16,539 bases of DNA, from assembly GCA_900765575.1 (NCBI GenBank), contig CAAFRW010000235.1, positions 1 through 16,539 of the forward strand. The letters run 5' to 3'. The stretch comes from Bacteroidaceae bacterium (GTDB lineage Bacteria > Bacteroidota > Bacteroidia > Bacteroidales > Bacteroidaceae). The position numbers and the translations under genes were made by a program. Under the pieces are notes generated by a model, which worked only from the letters and a program-made list of their open reading frames with translations, did no database searches and was not told the origin of the DNA. Shown one piece after another: positions 7,637 through 13,236 of the stretch (position 1 is the stretch's first letter; every line of letters begins with the position of its first letter).

Positions 7637-7807
7637 TGTGATTAGTTTTGAAGTAAATAGTCAAGCCCAATGTCTCTGACTCTGTAAACTTCTATAAGGT
7701 CTCTTTCGACCAATGTTTTGTCTACAGACATTGGTACCATACTGTCCGTTAGGATTTCAGCCTATTATAAAAGTTGGTTTACTTGCTTGGCGACTCAAAA
7801 CTAATCA
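7637..7807 (-). ncRNA. Candidate IS110 bridge RNA in the transposase leader
   Basis: On the minus strand the 171 nt before the transposase ATG are bounded by a perfect 13-bp inverted repeat, TGATTAGTTTTGA (7807-7795) and its complement (7651-7639). The next six bases on the 3' side (7657-7652) pair with 7783-7778 across an 11-nt bulge, making a 19-bp closing helix. Inside, CCAATGTCT (7734-7726) pairs with 7675-7667 and GTAGAC (7725-7720) with 7689-7684 (one G-U). An 8-nt bulge lies on one side, and GGTC/GACC forms a small apical hairpin (7711-7698). CCAATGT also has a rival partner at 7716-7709. Position and size match known IS110 bridge RNAs, which carry target- and donor-binding loops. The pairing was found by eye, and assignment of guide loops was not possible. 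Confidence 0.6.
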
Positions 7808-8201
7808 TTTTCTCTCAAATAATAATTATCTGCATACATGAGTATTTAAGACGGAAGCGATAGATGACGCCCTATGTTATTATCTTACTTTGTTTGCCAT
7901 TCTGGCAATGGAGACTGTCCGGTAAAAGTTTTGTATAATAGGAAATGGGTGTTTCCCATGTCGTATAGGCTATCTGAAGCCTACATAAACGCTTTACAAC
8001 CCTATTTCAACTTCTTTTTCTATCTATTTTATGTTGGGCAAAAAGACAAGCCCCCTATCCGGAAACGATGATTGAAATACTTCTATATAAGATAGAGACA
8101 AAGGTATTCTATTTTTATTGGACTGCAATAATATTAAAAACAGACTTGACGGCTTATGAAAATTTATAGGATAAAGCGTTTATTACTCATCCGGTAGACA
8201 A
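7808..8201. other. Gene-free stretch between the IS110 leader and the DUF4738 lipoprotein gene
   Basis: No convincing gene is present. Three small hairpins follow one another: TTGCCA/TGGCAA (7894-7908), ATGGG/CCCAT (7945-7959) and TAGGC/GCCTA (7966-7983). An 8-bp word ACTGTCCG (7914-7921) recurs in the IS leader at 7741-7748. Part of this stretch may be the left end of the IS, and the rest is the downstream flank of the lipoprotein gene. Confidence 0.5.
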
Positions 8202-8753
8202 TTACTCCACACTGTCTACTCTATTTTCATCCAAAAAGAGCTCTTTACGCAGAGTCATTGTTCCATTCGGCGCTATGGTAATAATAACCGGAACAAACAG
8301 GTCGGACTGAGGATAACTGACACTTGCAGCGAAAATCATTCCCTGGTCTGTCACCTTATCATAAACCATTCCTTCCAACATGGCATGAGAAACAAACTTA
8401 TCGTCCAAAACAGAAGCAAAACTCTTCTTCGTAAATGTCTTATCGAAAAAACGTTCGCCTTTATTCCGCTTAATAGACAAAGTTATCGTATTGTCCACAA
8501 ACACATCACCAGCCTCATCCTTTATCTTCGGCAACGAATCATTCGCTACTCTATTTATAACAATGTGACAATTTTTTCCATTCCACACCACATCCTGCTC
8601 TACCCGTGAACTTTGCATCCGCTGCAGTCCATCGGCCGACTCTTCCTGCATCGAATAGAGAATTTCATTCGAATGACTCTCTTCCGGCTTATTTCCACAG
8701 GAAACAAGTAACATGGAAAAAGACAAAGCTGCTATATAAAAAGTAGTTCTCAT
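8202..8753 (-). CDS. DUF4738-type lipoprotein
   Basis: From the ATG at 8753 the product is 183 residues and begins MRTTFYIAALSFSMLLVSCGNK, a signal peptide with a lipobox (LVSC, Cys19). A TTG seven codons upstream also fits the frame, but the ATG gives a normal lipoprotein N-terminus and is preferred. The mature domain contains VANDSLPKIKDEAGDVFVDN, a FFDKTFTKKSFASVLDD stretch and FAASVSYPQSDLFVPVIITI, which I recognise as the Bacteroides DUF4738 family. Its function is unknown. It is monocistronic and divergent from trpB, with a hairpin (8807-8836) in its probable 5' region. It would sit in the periplasm-facing or outer membrane leaflet. Confidence 0.75.
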   Translation of the reverse strand: MRTTFYIAALSFSMLLVSCGNKPEESHSNEILYSMQEESADGLQRMQSSRVEQDVVWNGKNCHIVINRVANDSLPKIKDEAGDVFVDNTITLSIKRNKGERFFDKTFTKKSFASVLDDKFVSHAMLEGMVYDKVTDQGMIFAASVSYPQSDLFVPVIITIAPNGTMTLRKELFLDENRVDSVE

Positions 8754-9170
8754 ACGATTATTATTAGGAAGCAAAGGAACAAAAAGGCTCTGAAATAAAC
8801 AAATTAAAGGCTGATTAATTCACATTAACCAGCCTTCCAAATTGAAAACTAAAAACATCTAAATCCTTTTGCTCAACTTATTAATCATTAATCAAAAAGT
8901 TCTTATTTATTACCCCTATAAACAAAGAAGAGTCTACATTCTTCCTTCGAGCACGCATCCTCTTATTTTCTACGACTCACCGTACTCTTTCAGGAGTTTC
9001 AACCCACGAATATTCAAAGAATTTCATGCGTTTATATATATGACCAAATCTCAAAGAAAAGGTTTAAACTAAAGAGACAAAAAATTTTAGATGTTAGTTT
9101 AACACTCAAAAACAAGATAAATTGTTATTTTTGCAAATCATTATGATTACTAATTAATACTTTATAGAAT
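8754..9170. other. Divergent intergenic region between the DUF4738 gene and trpB
   Basis: No gene is credible here. It holds a stable hairpin, AAGGCTG-A-TTAAT/ATTAA-C-CAGCCTT (8807-8836, one A-C mismatch, 4-nt loop TCAC), 54 nt upstream of the lipoprotein ATG, and the trpB -7 element near 9126. The rest is AT-rich without clear structure. Confidence 0.5.
9126..9133 (+). promoter_or_regulatory. -7 element of the trpB promoter
   Basis: TATTTTTG fits TAnnTTTG and is 37 bp before the ATG. The -33 position has only a weak TTTAAC-like sequence. No leader peptide or tryptophan-codon attenuator is visible. Confidence 0.5.
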
Positions 9171-10538
9171 ATGAGTTCTAAAATTAAACGATTTTTCCTG
9201 CCCGAAAGCGAGATACCCACACATTGGTACAATATTCAGGCAGACATGAAGAATAAACCGATGCCGCCATTGCATCCGGGAACCAAACAGCCACTGAAAC
9301 CGGAAGATTTATATCCTATCTTTGCGGAAGAACTGAGTCGCCAAGAATTAAACCAAACAGACCAGTGGATTGAAATTCCTGAAGAGGTGCGCGAAATGTA
9401 TAAATATTACCGTTCTACTCCGCTTGTACGCGCATACGGTTTGGAAAAAGCACTCGGAACTCCTGCACATATTTATTTTAAGAACGAAAGTGTCAGCCCT
9501 GTGGGTTCGCACAAATTGAATTCGGCCATCGCACAGGCTTATTACTGTAAAAAGGAAGGTGTAACCAACGTAACCACCGAAACGGGTGCGGGACAATGGG
9601 GAGCAGCCCTCTCCTATGCCGCTAAGGTTTTCGGATTAGAAGCTGCAGTTTATCAGGTAAAAATCAGCTATGAACAGAAACCTTACCGCCGTAGCATTAT
9701 GCAAACATTCGGAGCGCAGGTTACCGCGTCTCCTTCTATGTCGACCCGCGCGGGTAAAGATATCCTGACCAAGAATCCGAATTACCAAGGTTCCCTCGGT
9801 ACGGCTATCTCGGAAGCTATAGAACTGGCACGCACTACTCCCAACTGTAAATATACATTAGGTTCGGTACTGAGCCACGTAGCCCTGCACCAAACTGTTA
9901 TCGGTTTGGAAGCAGAGAAGCAAATGGCTTTAGCCGGCGAATATCCGGATACGGTTATTGCTTGTTTCGGAGGAGGTTCCAACTTCGGAGGTATTGCCTT
10001 TCCTTTTATGCGTCATACTATTCTGGAAGGGAAAAAGACGCGCTACATAGCTGCCGAACCGGCATCGTGCCCCAAACTGACACGCGGACAGTTCCAATAT
10101 GACTTTGGCGATGAGGCGGGTTACACTCCGCTCTTACCGATGTATACCCTTGGCCACAACTTTGCCCCGGCTAACATTCATGCCGGAGGTTTGCGTTACC
10201 ACGGTGCGGGAGTGATTGTTTCCCAGTTATTGAAAGACGGATATATGGAAGCGGTGGACATCAAGCAATTGGATTCCTTCAAAGCAGGTTGCCTGTTTGC
10301 ACAGGCAGAAGGCATTATCCCTGCTCCCGAATCATGCCATGCCATAGCCGCTACCATCGACGAGGCTTTGAAATGTAAAGAGAGTGGTGAAGAAAAAGTC
10401 ATTCTCTTCAACCTTTCCGGACATGGTCTTATCGATATGACTTCTTACGACCAGTATTTATCCGGCAACTTGGTGAATTATGAGCTAAGTGACAACGATA
10501 TACAAAAGAACATCGACCAATTAGAAAAGATTGTTTAA
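9171..10538 (+). CDS. trpB: Tryptophan synthase beta chain, TrpB2 type
   Basis: This 455-residue PLP enzyme has the longer TrpB2 layout with an N-terminal extension (PESEIPTHWYNIQAD, HPGTKQPLKPEDL). K115 in GSHKLNSA is the PLP-binding lysine, ETGAGQWG (137-144) contains the catalytic glutamate, and GGGSN (267-271) binds the PLP phosphate. The reaction is condensation of indole with serine to tryptophan. No trpA or other trp gene is adjacent, which is typical of TrpB2 proteins that work alone, probably salvaging indole. It has its own promoter and terminator. Close relatives can use other PLP substrates, so the tryptophan assignment is by family. Confidence 0.93.
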   Translation: MSSKIKRFFLPESEIPTHWYNIQADMKNKPMPPLHPGTKQPLKPEDLYPIFAEELSRQELNQTDQWIEIPEEVREMYKYYRSTPLVRAYGLEKALGTPAHIYFKNESVSPVGSHKLNSAIAQAYYCKKEGVTNVTTETGAGQWGAALSYAAKVFGLEAAVYQVKISYEQKPYRRSIMQTFGAQVTASPSMSTRAGKDILTKNPNYQGSLGTAISEAIELARTTPNCKYTLGSVLSHVALHQTVIGLEAEKQMALAGEYPDTVIACFGGGSNFGGIAFPFMRHTILEGKKTRYIAAEPASCPKLTRGQFQYDFGDEAGYTPLLPMYTLGHNFAPANIHAGGLRYHGAGVIVSQLLKDGYMEAVDIKQLDSFKAGCLFAQAEGIIPAPESCHAIAATIDEALKCKESGEEKVILFNLSGHGLIDMTSYDQYLSGNLVNYELSDNDIQKNIDQLEKIV

Positions 10539-10607
10539 TCGATTCGTCTCACCCAGGCATCGAAACCAATAGATAGTCTGATAGAGAATAGGTTACTTAC
10601 ATAACAG

Positions 10608-10664
10608 ACAGCTTCAAAACAGGAATGTTTCTTCTTCAGGGCATTTCTTTTGAAGCTGTTTTTA
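10608..10664 (+). terminator. Terminator of trpB
   Basis: A 12-bp stem ACAGCTTCAAAA/TTTTGAAGCTGT (10608-10619 with 10648-10659) has a 28-nt loop that can form a short inner stem, and is followed by TTTTTA. Confidence 0.85.
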
Positions 10665-10694
10665 TTCCTCGGATGTAGATAAAATGCCCTTTTT

Positions 10695-10773
10695 ATAACT
10701 AACTATGTTAGATGCTCTCACATTAAGAGTTATTTAAATAACTAACTATGTGGCGTGGCATAACTAACTATGT
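10695..10773. repeat. Three direct copies of ATAACTAACTATGT
   Basis: Exact 14-bp copies lie at 10695-10708, 10738-10751 and 10760-10773, with start-to-start distances of 43 and 22 bp, close to four and two helical turns. The middle copy overlaps a 16-bp perfect palindrome, AGTTATTTAAATAACT (10728-10743). The pattern resembles binding sites on one DNA face, but no protein is known from the sequence. Confidence 0.8.
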
Positions 10774-11000
10774 GCCGCAGCGTCCGAATTTACCGCACTG
10801 ATGAAGAATTCCCAATACCTCTCTTTAAGACTTCTAATCTGTTTTGTTTCATTATGTACACCAAACCGATTATTCTCTAAGAACACATTAAGCATCCCAC
10901 CGATATCCATAAGAAACGATTATTCGCCCTCTTCGAATTCTACTACAATTCAGTTAAAAAGAATATCCCTACTCAAATGCTCCTGCTTTATATTCACCTC

Positions 11001-11345
11001 TATCACTCAAATATAAGAGAAAAGAGAAGGGACATGGCAGAGACATTACAACAAATTGGCTCGCAATCTATCACTCAAGGATAAGAGAAAAGTGAAGGGA
11101 CATGGCAGAGGCATTACAACAAATTGACTCGCAATTTATCACTCAAGTATAAGAGAAAAGTGAATGGACATGGCAAAGGCATTACAACAAATTGACTCGC
11201 AATCTATCACTCAAGGATAAGAGAAAAGAGAAGGGACATGGCAGAGGCATTACAACAAATTAGCTCACAATCTATCACTCAAGTATAAGAGAAGGGACAC
11301 GGCAGAGGCATTACAACAAATTAGCTCACAATCTATCACTCAAAT
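11001..11345 (+). repeat. 68-bp tandem repeat array, five units plus a partial unit
   Basis: Units begin at TATCACTCAA at 11001, 11069, 11137, 11205 and 11273. The period is 68 bp for the first four, the fifth lacks 7 bp (61 bp), and a 12-bp partial unit starts at 11334. Copies differ by a few substitutions. Units 1-4 each hold GAAGGGAC or GAATGGAC followed by an ATG and 16 codons ending in TAA (11034-11084, 11102-11152, 11170-11220, 11238-11288), reading MAEALQQIDSQSITQV with variants. In unit 5 the ATG is ACG (11299). The substitutions mostly change amino acids, which argues against a conserved peptide. The array is probably prone to gain and loss of units. Confidence 0.95.
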
Positions 11346-11463
11346 ACACTAAAAAGGAGAAGCCTCAGCAACAGGAACAAATACATAGAAGATAAGAAAA
11401 AAGGTTCAATCATATCATAAAGCCATACCCTTCTTAACTCCCCTGAACAAATAAAAAAGCATC

Positions 11464-11492
11464 GGTTTTTCCAAAATGGATAAACCTTTTTT
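11464..11492 (+). terminator. Terminator-like hairpin between the repeat array and the porin gene
   Basis: GGTTT-T-TCCA/TGGA-T-AAACC (11464-11486) is a 9-bp stem with one T-T mismatch and an AAA loop, followed by TTTTTT (11487-11492). It lies 46 bp before the porin ATG. No gene ends here on the plus strand, so it either ends a transcript over the repeats or attenuates a long porin leader. Confidence 0.75.
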
Positions 11493-11538
11493 ACCTCCTC
11501 TTGTTGTTAGGGAAATATTTTTATTATAAACCCTAATT

Positions 11539-12825
11539 ATGAAGAATATGAAATCGGTATTCAAAATTGCGCTCTTCGCATGGTGTGCCATAGCATACAG
11601 TATGCCTTCTTCCGCACAAGCTCTTATTGAAGAAGAAGGGCCGGGCCCTGTTATTTTTATTTCACGTGACAAGAACGGCAAGGAGGAAATTATCAACATT
11701 TTCAAAGAAACCCAACGTCCGCACTTTCACGACCCGGGCGCTCCACGCTTCCTTTTAACAGACAAAGAAGGGAAATGGGCTTTAGGCATAGGAGGTTATG
11801 TGCAAGCCAAAGCGGAATACGACTTTGGAGGGATAGTAGACAACGTGGACTTTTACCCTGCACTTATATCGAACGGAAAGCCACGGAATCAGTTTCAGAT
11901 GGATATAACCACGTCTACCCTCTTCTTAAAATTGGTAGGAAAGACCCGTAATCTAGGTAACTTCGTAGTCTATACAGCCGGAAACTGGAGAGGAGACGGA
12001 AAAACATTTGAGCTGCAAAATGCTTATGTACAGTTCTTAGGCATGACTTTAGGATATGATACAGGAACCTTTATGGACTTGGCGGCAGGTCCTCCAACCA
12101 TAGATTTTGCCGGTCCTTGCGGTATGACATTCTACCGTTCCACCTTAATACGGTACGAACATACACTAGGAAAAGGACTCTCTGCCGGAATAGCCTTGGA
12201 AATGCCGGACATTGACGGAAGCACCAACCATTATACCTCAGTGAACCACCAGCGTCTTCCGGATATCCCCGCCTACGTGCAATACGGTTGGGACAAAGGG
12301 AAAAGCCACGTCCGCTTAGGAGGAATCTACCGTAATATCACCTATACCGATTTGGTTCAGGACAAAACCAAAAGCCTGACCGGTTGGGGCTTACAAGCGT
12401 CTACCATCGTAGCCATTGGGCAGCCGCTCCAATTCTTCGGACAATATACGTATGGCAAAGGTATCGGAGCCTTAATAAATGATATCAGTAATCTGAATGT
12501 AGACATTGTTCCCAATACCGAAGTAGAAGGCAAGATGCAGGTACTTCCGATGTCAGGATGGTATGTCGGACTGCAATACAACTTCGCTCCCAATATTTTC
12601 GCATCGGCCACCTACAGTCAGTCACGGTTATGTTCCAAGCACAACTATCAAGAAGCCTATCCGGAACAATACAAGCAAGGGCAATATCTGGTAGCCAATG
12701 TCTTTTGGAATGTTATTCCCAACTTACAATTAGGAGCAGAATACCTGCACGGCTGGCGCAAAGATTTTGATAAAGAAAGTAACAAGGCAAACCGAATCAA
12801 CCTGTCTGCTAAATTCAGTTTCTAG
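11539..12825 (+). CDS. DcaP-like outer-membrane porin
   Basis: The 428-residue protein has a signal peptide (MKNMKSVFKIALFAWCAIAYSMPSSAQA, cleavage near 26-28). A short linker rich in charged residues follows, then a long series of amphipathic beta strands, for example KWALGIGGYVQAKAEYDFGG, TLFLKLVGKTRNLGNFVVYT and VGLQYNFAPNIFASATYSQS. The final residue is Phe (LSAKFSF), the usual outer-membrane assembly signal. The ELQNAYVQFLGMTLGYDTGTF segment is as in DcaP-type trimeric porins. It would let small solutes through the outer membrane, with the substrate unknown. The 5' side has no clear TAnnTTTG promoter within 60 bp and carries a terminator-like hairpin, so control by leader read-through is possible. 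The porin class is certain; the DcaP label is less so. Confidence 0.75.
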   Translation: MKNMKSVFKIALFAWCAIAYSMPSSAQALIEEEGPGPVIFISRDKNGKEEIINIFKETQRPHFHDPGAPRFLLTDKEGKWALGIGGYVQAKAEYDFGGIVDNVDFYPALISNGKPRNQFQMDITTSTLFLKLVGKTRNLGNFVVYTAGNWRGDGKTFELQNAYVQFLGMTLGYDTGTFMDLAAGPPTIDFAGPCGMTFYRSTLIRYEHTLGKGLSAGIALEMPDIDGSTNHYTSVNHQRLPDIPAYVQYGWDKGKSHVRLGGIYRNITYTDLVQDKTKSLTGWGLQASTIVAIGQPLQFFGQYTYGKGIGALINDISNLNVDIVPNTEVEGKMQVLPMSGWYVGLQYNFAPNIFASATYSQSRLCSKHNYQEAYPEQYKQGQYLVANVFWNVIPNLQLGAEYLHGWRKDFDKESNKANRINLSAKFSF

Positions 12826-12843
12826 CCTACATAAAGAATTTTA

Positions 12844-12871
12844 AAAGGAAGAATTAGCTCTATTCTCCTTT
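12844..12871 (+). terminator. Weak hairpin after the porin gene
   Basis: AAAGGA/TCCTTT (12844-12849 with 12866-12871) can pair and extend past a mismatch. The following T tract is broken, so termination here is uncertain. Confidence 0.3.
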
Positions 12872-12929
12872 CTCATTACTCCTTTATTAAGGGTGAATTA
12901 GTTCTTTCTCCCTTACAAACTAAACATCT

Positions 12930-13005
12930 CTCAGTTGAGGTATATACGTATCTCAGCTGAGAGATATTTATATCTCAATTGAGAGACATACGTACCTCAA
13001 CTGAG
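12930..13005. repeat. Four CTCARYTGAG palindromes at exact 22-bp spacing
   Basis: CTCAGTTGAG (12930-12939), CTCAGCTGAG (12952-12961), CTCAATTGAG (12974-12983) and CTCAACTGAG (12996-13005) start exactly 22 bp apart. The two middle ones are perfect palindromes, and the outer two are each other's reverse complement, so the whole block is nearly self-complementary. The 12-bp spacers are AT-rich and partly similar (ACGTAT/ACGTAC). The block lies between the convergent porin gene and hydrolase operon and overlaps the end of the small Tat ORF. Confidence 0.9.
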
Positions 13006-13235
13006 GTACGCTTACTATGCAAGGGAAGAAACATTAATATATCCTTAAAGAACAGGTTGTTATAAAGGGGACGGTTACTAGTTTTCGGAGAGTATTTTTC
13101 CGGCCATATAACCGGAAAACGAAAAGAGTAAGAAACGTCCTCCTTGCCGCCAACCAGACGATGAACAACAGACCTGCCAAGAATCAAACCGCCTGTTGCC
13201 ATCAGCGCCGTCTTTATAAAACTCCGCCGCTCCAT
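12975..13235 (-). pseudogene. Short Tat-signal ORF, probably a truncated exported protein
   Basis: The 86-codon frame starts with a good twin-arginine signal, MERRSFIKTALMATGGLILG, then loses any recognisable character. The later part is rich in aromatic and basic residues and the stop falls inside the palindrome array, as if the original gene had lost its body. The ATG follows the hydrolase stop by one base (TGATATG), so translation is probably coupled and the ORF was the last gene of this operon. Redox enzymes such as flavodoxin-like or aldo/keto reductase proteins often carry such signals in similar clusters, but the identity of the lost gene cannot be told. A genuine small exported protein is the alternative. 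Confidence 0.5.
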
Positions 13236-13236
13236 A

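Larger units (their letters stand above)
6278..7807 (-). mobile_element. IS110-family insertion sequence, minimal extent (ends not resolved)
   Basis: The span covers the transposase gene and its structured leader, the parts that can be assigned to the element with confidence. IS110 elements lack ordinary terminal inverted repeats and make no long target duplication, so the true ends cannot be fixed from one copy. A TGCAGAT direct repeat (minus-strand reading; 7828-7834 and 6212-6218) would give a 1.6-kb element with about 195 bp of leader and 60 bp of tail, a sensible size. An 11-bp repeat at 6245-6255 and 8080-8090 would give 1.84 kb. The element sits between a PepSY-like gene and a DUF4738 lipoprotein gene and breaks neither. 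Confidence 0.8.
10539..11538. other. 1-kb repeat-rich region without a convincing gene
   Basis: After the trpB terminator come three copies of a 14-bp repeat (10695-10773), a stretch with a poor 71-codon ORF (10801-11016), a five-unit 68-bp tandem array (11001-11345), about 120 bp without clear structure, and a terminator-like hairpin (11464-11492) just before the porin gene. The 71-codon ORF has a hydrophobic start (MKNSQYLSLRLLICFVSLC) but no ribosome-binding site, and its last codons are the first repeat unit. It could be a decayed gene from which the array grew. Confidence 0.5.

Noticed and set aside
7639..7807. Small MITE defined by the 13-bp inverted repeat
   Set aside because: One arm lies 2 bp from the transposase ATG and the interior folds into nested stems matching the repeat orientation. 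No flanking target duplication is seen.
7741..7921. ACTGTCCG repeated at 7741-7748 and 7914-7921 as guide and donor of the IS110 RNA
   Set aside because: An 8-bp match between two windows of this size is expected about as often as not by chance, so it is not evidence by itself.
7874..8071. Plus-strand 65-codon ORF between the IS110 element and the DUF4738 gene
   Set aside because: It has no ribosome-binding site or family resemblance, its composition is that of random AT-rich DNA, and it overlaps three hairpins.
8754..8774. TTG start seven codons upstream for the DUF4738 lipoprotein
   Set aside because: The ATG at 8753 gives a standard lipoprotein signal peptide. The extra residues LPNNNR before it are unlike a signal sequence start.
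8869..9072. Plus-strand 67-codon ORF upstream of trpB
   Set aside because: It has no promoter or ribosome-binding site and no recognisable domain, and lies in the trpB upstream region.
10801..11016. Plus-strand 71-codon ORF with a signal-like start before the 68-bp array
   Set aside because: It lacks a ribosome-binding site, its product is Ser/Thr/Ile-rich without a domain, and its last codons are the first repeat unit. At most it is a decayed gene, so it is described only within the intergenic entry.
11001..11345. CRISPR array
   Set aside because: The 68-bp units are directly adjacent with no variable spacers, and no cas genes are present.
12930..13005. CRISPR-like or iteron replication origin
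   Set aside because: The units are 10-bp palindromes with 12-bp spacers, too short for CRISPR. No replication initiator gene is near.
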